64,000 nt of DNA, taken from an uncultured Dysosmobacter sp. (GTDB lineage Bacteria; Bacillota; Clostridia; Oscillospirales; Oscillospiraceae). The stretch lies in NCBI GenBank assembly GCA_934565855.1, contig CAKTIO010000005.1:145599-209598 (forward strand), given 5' to 3'. The translations under genes were made by a program, and so were the position numbers. Numbering within the stretch: the stretch's first letter is position 1; every line of letters begins with the position of its first letter. The notes below the pieces were generated by a model. That model was not told the DNA's origin. It made no database searches and saw nothing but the letters and a program-made list of their open reading frames with translations. This document shows, in pieces, positions 37,159-45,094 of the stretch.

Positions 37159-37782
37159 TCATTTGTGCAGCAGGGGGGAAAGGGGCTTATAAATCAAGAA
37201 GCAAAGACCCACATCCAAAAGCCCCTTTACAAAAGTGAACGGCATGTTAAAGGTGATCAGGCACTCTAAAAGACCGTTGACGCTGGGACGGATTGCCTGA
37301 TACATTCCCACGATCACTTCCACAGGCATAAAGTTGGCATAGATCGGATAGGTCAGGTAATAGTTCAAGGGAATACTGAGGACTGCCATTGCCAGCGCGC
37401 CCACCAGAGAGCCGATCAAGGCGCCGGCGCGGCTTTTGTGATTGTGGAACTTTTCATAGATGAAGCCGGCACAGAAAACAAAAATGGCACCCAGCAGGAA
37501 ATTGCCCAGCTCACCGACGCAGCCCGTAGTGGTGCGCAGGCAGTTGATGAGGTTTTTCACCAGGCAGACCGCAACACCGTATCCGGGTCCCAGACTGAAG
37601 GATGCCAGCAGTGCCGGCAGCTCCGAAATGTCCAGCTTGATGAAGGAGGGCATGAAAGGAACGGAAAAGTCAATGAACATCAAAACAGTGGCGGCGGCAG
37701 ACAGCATGGCGGCTACCGTCAGCTTGTGGGTCTTGCTGCGGGTCACAGCGTGACCGGCGGCATGAGTACGGGGTTCAGACAT
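37159..37782 (-). CDS. ribU: ECF transporter S component, riboflavin (RibU)
   Basis: A 207-residue integral membrane S component with six predicted helices. The RibU pattern FIDFSVPFMPSFIKLDISELPALLASFSLGP is split by helix 2, then KNLINCLRTTTGCVGELGNFLLG follows. The identity is confirmed by the FMN riboswitch directly upstream. It would work with the EcfA1-EcfA2-EcfT module encoded at 43.4-45.9 kb. The start is ATG at 37782 (MSEPRTHAAG): AAGGAG is 11 nt upstream, and longer starts fall inside the riboswitch expression platform. Confidence 0.94.
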   Translation of the reverse strand: MSEPRTHAAGHAVTRSKTHKLTVAAMLSAAATVLMFIDFSVPFMPSFIKLDISELPALLASFSLGPGYGVAVCLVKNLINCLRTTTGCVGELGNFLLGAIFVFCAGFIYEKFHNHKSRAGALIGSLVGALAMAVLSIPLNYYLTYPIYANFMPVEVIVGMYQAIRPSVNGLLECLITFNMPFTFVKGLLDVGLCFLIYKPLSPLLHK

Positions 37783-37791
37783 AAGAAAAAC

Positions 37792-37862
37792 AACTCCTTT
37801 ATATTGCTTGAAAACACCTTGAGACGCTTTGTCTCCCAAGGTGAACAAGCAACAAAGGAGTT
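37792..37862 (-). promoter_or_regulatory. Expression platform of the FMN riboswitch: terminator plus SD sequester
   Basis: A hairpin at 37815-37843 (CACCTTGGGAGAC pairing with GTCTCAAGGTG) followed by TTTTC is a terminator. Outside it, AACTCCTTT (minus strand, 37862-37854) is perfectly complementary to AAAGGAGTT (37800-37792), which contains the ribU ribosome site. Confidence 0.7.
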
Positions 37863-37878
37863 CCTTCGCTGCAATCAT

Positions 37879-38013
37879 CTTCTTCCATCCAGACTTCGGC
37901 AAAAGCCGTTACTGTTGGTCCCGGAGTCACACCGGGTCAGCGGACAAGAAGGATCACTTTCTCATCCGGTCGCGGACTGTACCGCCAGTGGGGAATCGCA
38001 CCCCGCCCTGAAG
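37879..38013 (-). ncRNA. FMN riboswitch (RFN element)
   Basis: On the minus strand the conserved RFN segments appear in order: TTCAGGGCGGGGTG, GATTCCCCACTGGCGGT, AGTCCGCGA, GACCCGGTGTGACTCCGGGACC and GCCGAAGTCTGGATGGAAGAAG split across the closing helix. It binds FMN and reduces ribU expression when FMN is abundant. Confidence 0.96.
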
Positions 38014-38041
38014 ACAAGTATCCAGTTGTTTTCTCGCTTGT

Positions 38042-38070
38042 AGTATACGATGTCCGCAGCCAAAATGCAA
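38042..38070 (-). promoter_or_regulatory. Promoter of the riboswitch-ribU transcript
   Basis: Minus-strand -35 TTGCAT (38065-38070), 17-bp spacer, -10 TATACT (38042-38047), placing the start about 20 nt before the RFN element. Confidence 0.8.
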
Positions 38071-38084
38071 GCCCTAAAATACAC

Positions 38085-38113
38085 TTTACAAAAAAGAACA
38101 GGCGTTCTACAAT
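38085..38113 (+). promoter_or_regulatory. Promoter of the SLOG gene
   Basis: -35 TTTACA (38085-38090), 17-bp spacer, -10 TACAAT (38108-38113), divergent from the ribU promoter. Confidence 0.65.
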
Positions 38114-38154
38114 AAAAAGGATTTCGGACGAATTTTGGAAACGGGGGTGGGAGA

Positions 38155-38697
38155 ATGCGGGGAAGGCAATCCTCGTGCAGCTTCACCGGGCATCGTCCGG
38201 GCAAGCTGCCCTGGGGCTACCGGGAGGAAGACGTCCGCTGCGTGGATCTGAAGCGCCGGATCCGGGACGCGGTAGAGGCGGCGTATGATGAGGGCTTCCG
38301 GCATTTTCTCTGTGGGATGGCGTTGGGCTGTGACCTGTACTTCTGTGAGTGTGTATTGGCGCTGCGCAGCAAGCACCCGGATGTGACGGTAGAAGCGGTG
38401 ATCCCCTGCCCCACCCAGGCGGACGAATGGAGGGAAGCGGAGCGGCTCCGCTACCGGACGCTGGTTTCCGCCTGCGATTATGAGACAGTGGTTTCCTCCC
38501 ATTATACCTGGGATTGTATGCAGCGGCGCAACCGCTATTTAGTGGACCACGCGGCGCTGCTGATCGCGGCGTATGACGGAACCGCGGGCGGAACGCAGTA
38601 TACGATCCAATACGCCATCCGCAGAGGAGTGGAAATTGTCGATCTGCCGGTGGAAATTCGGGAAAAGCGGGAACCTTTTTCAAACCGTTTCGTCTAA
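38155..38697 (+). CDS. SLOG-family protein (YpsA/DUF1273-like)
   Basis: A 180-residue Rossmann-type protein of the SLOG superfamily. It starts with the CSFTGHRPGKLPWGY motif and has FLCGMALGCDLYFCECVL and AAYDGTAGGTQYTIQYA, the last being the nucleotide-binding loop typical of YpsA. YpsA proteins are linked to cell-division and stress phenotypes in Bacillus; biochemical function is not established. A GGGTGGGAGA stretch precedes the ATG. No toxin or effector gene of the kind seen in SLOG-based defence systems is nearby. Confidence 0.85.
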   Translation: MRGRQSSCSFTGHRPGKLPWGYREEDVRCVDLKRRIRDAVEAAYDEGFRHFLCGMALGCDLYFCECVLALRSKHPDVTVEAVIPCPTQADEWREAERLRYRTLVSACDYETVVSSHYTWDCMQRRNRYLVDHAALLIAAYDGTAGGTQYTIQYAIRRGVEIVDLPVEIREKREPFSNRFV

Positions 38698-38754
38698 CCT
38701 ATTACAAAACGGCGTCCGCCGAAACAAAAACTACTGAACAAAAGGAGAACCACC

Positions 38755-39558
38755 ATGAAAAAAAGATGGACTGCCCTTCTGCTGAGCCTGATATTGATGC
38801 TTTCCACAGCGGCGTGCGGAAATTCTGCGGGAGGAGATGCTTCCTCCGGCGCCGGATCGTCCGCGCCGTCATCCTCTGTGGAAGCAGGAGCTGAGGACAC
38901 AGATCAGGAGATACCGGAGGAGGATGTCTCCACGCAGCCTGCGGATACATCGGGAGAAGAAACGGGAGAAGAGCCGAAGGAGAATGAAGATCTGACAGAG
39001 CCTGCGGGAAAGCCCACAGAAAACCTCACGGCAAAGCCGGTGGAAACGCCTGTGGTGTCCAAGCCTGCCGCAAAGCCTGCCGGCAGCCAGAAGCCGTCCT
39101 CCAGCGCGGCAGCCTCCGGCAGCTCCAGCAGTGCGGCAGGCAGCAGTGCAGATGCGCAGGTAGATCTGGCGGCATTTTACAGCACGCTGAATTCCAAGTT
39201 TGATCTGCCGCCTTCTATGGCGGCACTGTCCCAGGAGGAGATTGATGCCTTCTACGTGGGCTTGAGCGACCTGAAGCCGGTGCAGTGTGTGGTTTATATG
39301 CCCATGATCTCCGCGGTTGCCTGTGAGGTAGCGCTGGTAGAGTGTGCCAGCGAGGACGATGCGGCGTCGGTAAAGAGTATTTTCCAGAGCCGGATCGACT
39401 ATCAGGTGAATACCGGCGCGTTTTACCCGGAGACCATTGAGCTTTGGGAAACACAGTCCGGCATTTACTCTCACGGGAAGTATGTCATGCTGTACTGCGG
39501 AGATAACGGCAGTCAGGTGGCAGCTGCATTTCAGGCGCTGTTCGACGGTGCAAAGTGA
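38755..39558 (+). CDS. DUF4358 lipoprotein
   Basis: A 267-residue secreted lipoprotein: basic start, hydrophobic signal and lipobox LSTAACG with the lipid-anchored Cys near residue 21. A long low-complexity linker of Ser, Ala, Glu, Pro and Lys (residues 22-130) leads to a folded C-terminal DUF4358 domain (LPPSMAALSQEEIDAFYVG to the end). The linker would let the domain cross the cell wall. AAAGGAG precedes the ATG. Function unknown; it follows the SLOG gene by 57 nt. Confidence 0.85.
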   Translation: MKKRWTALLLSLILMLSTAACGNSAGGDASSGAGSSAPSSSVEAGAEDTDQEIPEEDVSTQPADTSGEETGEEPKENEDLTEPAGKPTENLTAKPVETPVVSKPAAKPAGSQKPSSSAAASGSSSSAAGSSADAQVDLAAFYSTLNSKFDLPPSMAALSQEEIDAFYVGLSDLKPVQCVVYMPMISAVACEVALVECASEDDAASVKSIFQSRIDYQVNTGAFYPETIELWETQSGIYSHGKYVMLYCGDNGSQVAAAFQALFDGAK

Positions 39559-39599
39559 AAAGGACCGCTGCTGAATAGATAGAAAAAGTGTATGACACC

Positions 39600-39629
39600 T
39601 TGCTTTTCCCATTAACATTGTGATAAAAT
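39600..39629 (+). promoter_or_regulatory. Promoter of the Rrf2 gene
   Basis: -35 TTGCTT (39600-39605), 18-bp spacer, -10 TAAAAT (39624-39629) with TGTGA before it. Confidence 0.6.
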
Positions 39630-39654
39630 GTGTTTATGCAAGGAGGTGTGGGAA

Positions 39655-40083
39655 ATGATGGTGTCAACGAAGGGGCGCTATGCGCTTCGCGTGATGATCG
39701 ACCTGGCGGAGCATAACACCGGAGAGCCGCTGCTGCTGATGGATATTGCCAAGCGGCAGGGGATTTCGGAAAAGTATCTGGAGGGCATCATGGCGGTCCT
39801 CAGCAAGCACGGCTTTGTCAACGCCCAGCGCGGACGCGGCGGCGGCTATAAGCTGGCGCGCTCACCGGAGGACTATACAGTGTGGAGCATTCTGACCCTG
39901 ATCGAGGGACCGTTGGTACCGGTCTCCTGTCTGGAAAATGAAGTCAACAACTGCGAGCGGGCGGCGGAGTGCAGAACGCTGCCCATGTGGAGCCAGTTGA
40001 GCACGCTGATCCGGAAGTATCTGGAGGGCGTGACGTTGGCAGATCTGCTGGTGACGGACGCGGCGGATCAATATGTGATCTAA
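39655..40083 (+). CDS. Rrf2-family transcriptional regulator
   Basis: A 142-residue winged-helix regulator starting MMVSTKGRYALRVMIDLA. The DNA-reading helix is in DIAKRQGISEKYLEGIMAVL and the wing in RGRGGGYKLAR. Three Cys in SCLENEVNNCERAAECR (C-x7-C-x5-C) suggest an Fe-S cluster as in IscR/NsrR, although the first spacing is longer than in IscR. AAGGAGG lies 8 nt before the ATG at 39655. No isc/suf genes are adjacent; the target genes are unknown. Confidence 0.92.
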   Translation: MMVSTKGRYALRVMIDLAEHNTGEPLLLMDIAKRQGISEKYLEGIMAVLSKHGFVNAQRGRGGGYKLARSPEDYTVWSILTLIEGPLVPVSCLENEVNNCERAAECRTLPMWSQLSTLIRKYLEGVTLADLLVTDAADQYVI

Positions 40084-40116
40084 AAAAACAGATGCGGTCT
40101 CCCGCATCTGTTTTTG
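40084..40116. terminator. Bidirectional terminator between Rrf2 and LysR genes
   Basis: AAAAACAGATGCGG pairs with CCGCATCTGTTTTT around TCTC, flanked by A/T runs on both sides of convergent genes. Confidence 0.9.
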
Positions 40117-40122
40117 CTTCTT

Positions 40123-41088
40123 TTAAAGGGCCGCTCCGTTGGACAGGCGGTGGTTGTTGTCCTGAATAAAACCACGGTAGTATTCCCGAATGGTATTCAT
40201 GAATTCCCGGGTCAGCGGAGAGAGATAGGCGCTGTTTTTATACACCAGAGACAGGGGAATGGACAGGTCGGAGGACCGCAGGTCGTACCAGACCAGCTCG
40301 GGATAGCGGGCGGCGTCCTGAAGCCCGGTCTCCACTAAAAAGCAGAAGCCCATATTCTTGGCGACCAACCGCAGAACGGTGCTGGTGTTGGTGCTGGTCA
40401 GGCAGTTGGAGAAATTCAGCAGGTTTTTCCGCAGAAAGTTGTTGACCTGGCGTCCCACTGTCAGGGTCGAGCTGAGGGTGATAAGCCGCTCCTGCTCCAG
40501 CAGGTGCAGGTCCGGTATGCTTCCCTGACGGAAGCAGGCGTTCAGCGTGGGAACTAAGGGGTGGTTCCGGTTCAGGACCAGCAGGATCCGTTCATAGGCA
40601 ATGGTCTCATGAATGAAGTTCTCCGGCAGGCTGTCCGGCGTGGTGTTCATGACGGAGAAATCCACCTTTCCGTCCTCCATTTGGATATATAGCTCGCTGA
40701 CGGGAAATTCATGAAGGGTGACCCGGGTCTGCGGATGTTGCTGCAAAAATTGCGGCAGTACCTCGGGGACAAGAACGGTACCGCGCCAGTTGCCGGAGCC
40801 CAACTGGATGCTTTGCTCCCGGTTCTGGTCCAGATCGGAAAGGTCGGACAAAAAGCGGCGGTATAAAAAGGTGCTGCTTTCCAGATAGTTGCGGTACAGC
40901 TCGCCCGCGGGCGTCAGGGCAATGGGAGACTGGGTCCGGTCAAACAGGCGGACCCCCAATTCCTTTTCTAGCTTTGCCACATATTGGCTCAGCGAGGATT
41001 GTGTGATATACAGCTTCTCTGCGGCGCGGGAGATCCCATGCTCGCGGACGATGGTGAGAAAATATTCCGGGTTGCGGTGATTCATCAT
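40123..41088 (-). CDS. LysR-family transcriptional regulator
   Basis: A 321-residue LysR-type regulator. The N-terminal helix-turn-helix is clear (EYFLTIVREHGISRAAEKLYITQSSLSQ, split at the turn, then LEKELGVRLFDRT). The substrate-binding domain occupies residues 90-300. The start is ATG at 41088, with GGAGG 8 nt upstream; the longer frame reaching 41163 lacks this. It is divergent from the SDR gene at 41449, and a perfect dyad with T-N11-A character lies between them, so it very likely controls that gene. Confidence 0.93.
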   Translation of the reverse strand: MMNHRNPEYFLTIVREHGISRAAEKLYITQSSLSQYVAKLEKELGVRLFDRTQSPIALTPAGELYRNYLESSTFLYRRFLSDLSDLDQNREQSIQLGSGNWRGTVLVPEVLPQFLQQHPQTRVTLHEFPVSELYIQMEDGKVDFSVMNTTPDSLPENFIHETIAYERILLVLNRNHPLVPTLNACFRQGSIPDLHLLEQERLITLSSTLTVGRQVNNFLRKNLLNFSNCLTSTNTSTVLRLVAKNMGFCFLVETGLQDAARYPELVWYDLRSSDLSIPLSLVYKNSAYLSPLTREFMNTIREYYRGFIQDNNHRLSNGAAL

Positions 41089-41314
41089 AGCGCATTCCTC
41101 CGTATGAACAGCTGCAGCGAAAAGACTGCCAGCGGATAGCATGATTTTATCATAAGGAAACATGAATGTATATAGCGGAGAAAAAAGAAATTGAGGAGCC
41201 TGAAATATCTTTATAACCTGAAAAATATGTGAAAAATTTCACTCTTTGACGGATATACGGCAGAATAGTTGTGCTTTTGACTAAAACAGATCAAATTGAG
41301 AAGAAAAGCTGATA

Positions 41315-41332
41315 CATTAGCATAAGCTAATG
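41315..41332. promoter_or_regulatory. Candidate LysR operator
   Basis: CATTAGC-ATAA-GCTAATG is a perfect 7-bp inverted repeat and contains the T-N11-A pattern of LysR sites. It ends 21 bp upstream of the predicted -35 of the SDR promoter. The rest of the 360-bp divergent spacer holds no gene. Confidence 0.6.
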
Positions 41333-41353
41333 ACTTGATGGGGAATTCCGACC

Positions 41354-41383
41354 TTTACAAAGAACAGACAGATGTGATATGTT
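41354..41383 (+). promoter_or_regulatory. Promoter of the SDR gene
   Basis: -35 TTTACA (41354-41359), 18-bp spacer, -10 TATGTT (41378-41383) with extended -10 TGA. It is a weak promoter, consistent with the need for an activator. Confidence 0.5.
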
Positions 41384-41448
41384 GAAGCTGTAGTTAAGAG
41401 CGGCTGCAAACCGCTCCCCATCTAAAAAATTTATTGGAGGTATTACAC

Positions 41449-42243
41449 ATGGATCTCGGTTTGAAGGATAAGGTTGTAATCTGCATGTCCTCTGCCGCCG
41501 GTATCGGCAAGGGCATTGCCACGGAAGTCGCCCGCGAGGGCGCAAAGGTCGTCATCTGCACCGCAGAGCCCTTCAAGGCAGACCTGGAGAAGGCACAGGC
41601 AGACATCGAGAAGGAAACCGGCAACCGTCCCTACACCTTCCTGTATGACGTAAAGGACGCAGCCAGCATCACCAAGATGATCGATGATGTGGCGGCTCAG
41701 CTGGGCGGCGTGTACGCTCTGGTGAACCACTGCCCCGGTCCCAAGGCTGGCTCCTTTGAGGCTCTCACCGAAGAGGATTGGGCTGACGGCTACGAGAAGT
41801 GCCTGCACAGCTACGTTCACTCCATCCGCGCCGCTCTGCCCTACATGAAGGCTGCCGGCGAAGGTCGTATCCTGAACAGCACCTCCTCCTCTATCAAGAG
41901 CGCTCTGGACAACCTGATCCTGTCCAACACCTTCCGTATGGGCGTGGTGGGCATGAGCAAGACCATGGCTCGTGAGTTCGGTCCCTTCGGCATCCTGGTG
42001 AATACCATGGGTCCCGGTCGTATCTACACCGACCGTATCAAGTACCTGAACGGTATCCGCGGCGAGAAGCTGGGCATCAGCGAGGAGGAGTACACCAAGC
42101 GCGACAGCGCAGGCTTCCCCCAGCGCCGTTATCAGACCGTGGACGAGTACGGTCGTATGGCTGCCTTCCTGGTCAGCCCCGCTAACGGCAGCGTCAGCGG
42201 TCAGGCATTCCTCTGCGACGGTGCAATGACCACCTCCTACTAA
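41449..42243 (+). CDS. Non-canonical short-chain dehydrogenase/reductase
   Basis: A 264-residue SDR-fold protein. The nucleotide-binding loop reads SSAAGIGKGIA in place of TGxxxGIG. At the catalytic YxxxK position, aligned through GVVG, the sequence is LSNTFRMGVVGMSK: Tyr becomes Ser-159 and Lys becomes Arg-163. This resembles the BKR-like SDR subgroup described as lacking a perfect tetrad (recalled). Activity cannot be assumed. Arg codons are almost all CGT or CGC, as in the ribosomal genes here and unlike its neighbours. GGAGG lies 8 nt before the ATG. Divergent from a LysR gene. Confidence 0.88.
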   Translation: MDLGLKDKVVICMSSAAGIGKGIATEVAREGAKVVICTAEPFKADLEKAQADIEKETGNRPYTFLYDVKDAASITKMIDDVAAQLGGVYALVNHCPGPKAGSFEALTEEDWADGYEKCLHSYVHSIRAALPYMKAAGEGRILNSTSSSIKSALDNLILSNTFRMGVVGMSKTMAREFGPFGILVNTMGPGRIYTDRIKYLNGIRGEKLGISEEEYTKRDSAGFPQRRYQTVDEYGRMAAFLVSPANGSVSGQAFLCDGAMTTSY

Positions 42244-42283
42244 GCCGTATTTGTCGAACGGCTTCCTAAGTCTACCCGATCTG

Positions 42284-42322
42284 CCTCCGGGCGTCTGAAT
42301 TTCAGACGCCCGGAGGTTTTTT
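42284..42322 (+). terminator. Terminator of the SDR gene
   Basis: A perfect 15-bp stem (42284-42298 with 42302-42316) followed by six T. Confidence 0.92.
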
Positions 42323-42388
42323 CAGGTGTGGGCACAGGCACTGTTTTCTCCATGCTGGACAGCGGTTGTGGAAAATTGGGGGATTTCA

Positions 42389-42418
42389 TTGACGCCGGAG
42401 TGAATCCTGCGGTATAAT
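42389..42418 (+). promoter_or_regulatory. Promoter of the methyltransferase-ecf operon
   Basis: -35 TTGACG (42389-42394), 18-bp spacer, consensus -10 TATAAT (42413-42418). Confidence 0.75.
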
Positions 42419-42472
42419 ATCATGATTTATTGTAAAAACGGATGACTTTTTTACCACGATGGAGGGACAGAT

Positions 42473-43336
42473 ATGTGGATTGCGGATGAATGGCAAGATT
42501 ATGAGCTGCTGGACTGCGGCGGCGGAGAAAAGCTGGAGCGTTGGGATAAGCAGTACCTGGTCCGCCCGGATCCCCAGGCGATCTGGGAGACGCCGCACCG
42601 CAATCCGGGCTGGAAGCGGGCAAATGCCCGTTATCTGCGGTCGCAGACCGGCGGCGGGCACTGGGAAAAGAAAACGCTGCCGGAGAGCTGGAGGATGCAC
42701 TACAAGGACCTGACCTTTCAGGTGAAGCCCATGAATTTCAAGCACACAGGACTGTTTCCGGAGCAGGCGGTGAACTGGGACTTTGCAATGGAGAAGATCC
42801 GCAGCGCGGGGCGTCCGATCCGGGTGCTGAATTTATTTGCCTATACCGGCGGCGCCACGGTGGCATGTGCCAAGGCTGGCGCCCAGGTGTGCCATGTGGA
42901 CGCGGCAAAGGGTATGGTGGCATGGGCAAAGGAAAATGCACGGCTGTCCGGACTGGAAAACGCCCCCATCCGGTGGATCGTGGATGACTGTGCGAAATTT
43001 GTGGAGCGGGAGATCCGCCGTGGAAAGACCTATGACGCCATCATTATGGATCCGCCCTCTTACGGCAGAGGTCCCTCCGGCGAGGTCTGGAAGCTGGAGG
43101 AAAACCTGTATCCGTTTGTAAAGCTCTGTGCCGGAGTGCTGTCAGACAAGCCGCTGTTTGTCATCATCAATTCCTACACAACGGGACTGGCACCCTCTGT
43201 ACTTGGATATCTGCTGCATCAGCTGGTGGCGGAAAAATATGGCGGAAAATGTGTGTGGGATGAGCTGGGGCTGCCGGTAACGGAGACGGGACTGGCGCTG
43301 CCCTGCGGCGCGACAGGACGCTGGATGAGTGAATAA
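42473..43336 (+). CDS. Class I SAM-dependent methyltransferase (RlmI/RlmK-like)
   Basis: A 287-residue methyltransferase. The SAM-binding motif I is VLNLFAYTGGATVACAKAGA, with the acidic strand-2 end in VCHVDAAKGMV. The catalytic motif IV reads MDPPSYGRG, as in rRNA m5C and m2G methyltransferases of the RlmI/RlmK type. The N-terminal PUA domain of RlmI is absent. A 23S rRNA target is inferred from the family. GGAGG lies upstream of the ATG. It heads a unit with the ecf genes, 22 nt before ecfA1. Confidence 0.85.
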   Translation: MWIADEWQDYELLDCGGGEKLERWDKQYLVRPDPQAIWETPHRNPGWKRANARYLRSQTGGGHWEKKTLPESWRMHYKDLTFQVKPMNFKHTGLFPEQAVNWDFAMEKIRSAGRPIRVLNLFAYTGGATVACAKAGAQVCHVDAAKGMVAWAKENARLSGLENAPIRWIVDDCAKFVEREIRRGKTYDAIIMDPPSYGRGPSGEVWKLEENLYPFVKLCAGVLSDKPLFVIINSYTTGLAPSVLGYLLHQLVAEKYGGKCVWDELGLPVTETGLALPCGATGRWMSE

Positions 43337-43358
43337 ACCGGAGTGGGTGAGACAATCA

Positions 43359-44231
43359 ATGGCAACGATGATCGAGACAAAGGAGCTTCACTACACCTAT
43401 CCGCCTTCTGAAGAGGGCGGACGGGAAACCGTAGCGCTGAAGAGCGTGGACCTGTCCATTCAGAAGGGCAGCTTTGTAGTGGTGCTGGGACACAATGGGT
43501 CTGGCAAGTCCACCCTGGCAAAGACGCTGAATGCGGTGCTGCTGCCGATGGGCGGACATGTATATGTGGAAGGAATGGACACGCTGGACGAAAGGCTCCT
43601 GCTGGAGATCCGCCAGCGGGTCGGCATGGTTTTTCAGAATCCGGATAACCAGATCGTGGCAAACGTGGTGGAAGAGGACGTGGCATTTGCGCCGGAAAAC
43701 CTGGGCGTTCCCACGGAGGAGATCCGCAGACGGGTGGACGATGCGCTGGCGGCGGTGGGAATGAGCGAGTTTGTTCATCACGCGCCGCATCTGCTCTCCG
43801 GCGGACAAAAGCAGCGGATCGCCATTGCCGGCGTCATTGCAATGGAGCCGGAGTGCATTGTGCTGGATGAGGCGACCGCCATGCTGGACCCCATCGGCAG
43901 ACAGGAGGTCCTGTCCACGGTTCATAAGCTGAACCGGGAAAAGGGTATGACAGTGGTGCTGATTACTCACCATATGAACGAGGCGGAGGAAGCGGACCGC
44001 GTCATCGTCATGGACGATGGACAGGTGGCGATGGACGGCTCTCCCCGGGAGGTGTTTCAGCAGGTGGACCGTCTGCGCTCAATGGGACTGACCGTGCCGG
44101 ATACGGTGGCGCTGCTGTATGACCTGCGGCAGAGCGGGATGGATGTTCCGCTGGATGCTTTAACGGTAGAGGAGTGCGCGGACGCCATTGTGCAGGCAAT
44201 GTCTGAAGGTAACGGGGGAGCGGACAGGTGA
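43359..44231 (+). CDS. ecfA1: ECF transporter ATPase EcfA1
   Basis: A 290-residue ABC ATPase of vitamin ECF transporters: Walker A GHNGSGKST, VGMVFQNPDNQIVA (Q-loop with the ECF-specific NPDNQ), signature LSGGQKQRIAIAG, and Walker B VLDEATAMLDP. The start is ATG at 43359 with GGGTGAG 7 nt upstream; a GTG at 43329 is possible but poorly supported. It overlaps ecfA2 by 4 nt. With EcfA2 and EcfT it powers substrate-specific S components such as RibU. Confidence 0.95.
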   Translation: MATMIETKELHYTYPPSEEGGRETVALKSVDLSIQKGSFVVVLGHNGSGKSTLAKTLNAVLLPMGGHVYVEGMDTLDERLLLEIRQRVGMVFQNPDNQIVANVVEEDVAFAPENLGVPTEEIRRRVDDALAAVGMSEFVHHAPHLLSGGQKQRIAIAGVIAMEPECIVLDEATAMLDPIGRQEVLSTVHKLNREKGMTVVLITHHMNEAEEADRVIVMDDGQVAMDGSPREVFQQVDRLRSMGLTVPDTVALLYDLRQSGMDVPLDALTVEECADAIVQAMSEGNGGADR

Positions 44232-45094
44232 AAGAGATCTTACAGATAGAAAATTTAACGCATACCTACGGCGCTGGAACGCCGTTTCAGCGAAACGCCG
44301 TGGAAAATCTCTCCTTTACAGTCCATCAGGGGGAATTTCTTGGCATTATCGGGCATACCGGCTCCGGAAAGTCCACCCTGATCCAGCATTTGAACGGGCT
44401 GCTGAAGCCTACGTCCGGAAGGATCTTGTTGGATGGAAAGGATATCTGGGCAGACCCGAAGAATATCCGGCAGGTGCGCTTCCGGGTGGGACTGGTGTTT
44501 CAGTATCCGGAATACCAGCTGTTTGAGGAGACGGTGTATAAGGACATCGCCTTTGGTCCCACCAATATGGGCAAGACCGGCGAGGAGCTGGACCGCTGTA
44601 TCCGTACGGCGGCAAAGCTGGTGGGGCTGGGTTCGGAGACTCTGGAGAAATCTCCGTTTGAGCTTTCCGGCGGACAGAAGCGTCGGGTGGCGCTGGCTGG
44701 CGTGATCGCAATGGAGCCGGAGGTGCTGATTCTGGACGAGCCGACCGCCGGACTGGACCCTGCCGGACGGGAAAACCTGATGGCGAATATCCGGGACTTC
44801 CACCGCAACCGGGGCGGAACGGTCATTCTGGTGAGCCACAGTATGGATGAGATCGCGCAGAACGTGGACCGGATCCTGGTATTGAAGTCCTCTCACATCT
44901 TAATGGATGGAGCGCCCAGACAGGTGTTTGCCCGGGCGGAGGAGCTGCTGTCCGCCGGACTGGATGTGCCGCAGATCACACGGGTGGCAATGGCGCTGCG
45001 CCGGAAGGGACTGCGGGTGGACCCGGCGGTATACACGATGGAGGAGCTGAAGCAGCAGCTGCTGACACTTCGGAAGGGAGGCACCGTATGCTGA
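44228..45094 (+). CDS. ecfA2: ECF transporter ATPase EcfA2
   Basis: A 288-residue second ECF ATPase: Walker A GHTGSGKST, VGLVFQYPEYQLFEETV (the EcfA2 version of the Q-loop), signature LSGGQKRRVALAG, and Walker B ILDEPTAGLDP. It starts with GTG inside the ecfA1 stop (GTGA) after a GGGGGAG ribosome site, and overlaps ecfT by 7 nt. It pairs with EcfA1 as a heterodimer. Confidence 0.96.
   Translation: MKEILQIENLTHTYGAGTPFQRNAVENLSFTVHQGEFLGIIGHTGSGKSTLIQHLNGLLKPTSGRILLDGKDIWADPKNIRQVRFRVGLVFQYPEYQLFEETVYKDIAFGPTNMGKTGEELDRCIRTAAKLVGLGSETLEKSPFELSGGQKRRVALAGVIAMEPEVLILDEPTAGLDPAGRENLMANIRDFHRNRGGTVILVSHSMDEIAQNVDRILVLKSSHILMDGAPRQVFARAEELLSAGLDVPQITRVAMALRRKGLRVDPAVYTMEELKQQLLTLRKGGTVC

Noticed and set aside
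38155..38697. SLOG protein as part of an antiphage system
   Set aside because: It is the YpsA-like type, with no adjacent effector such as a TIR, nuclease or pore-forming protein.
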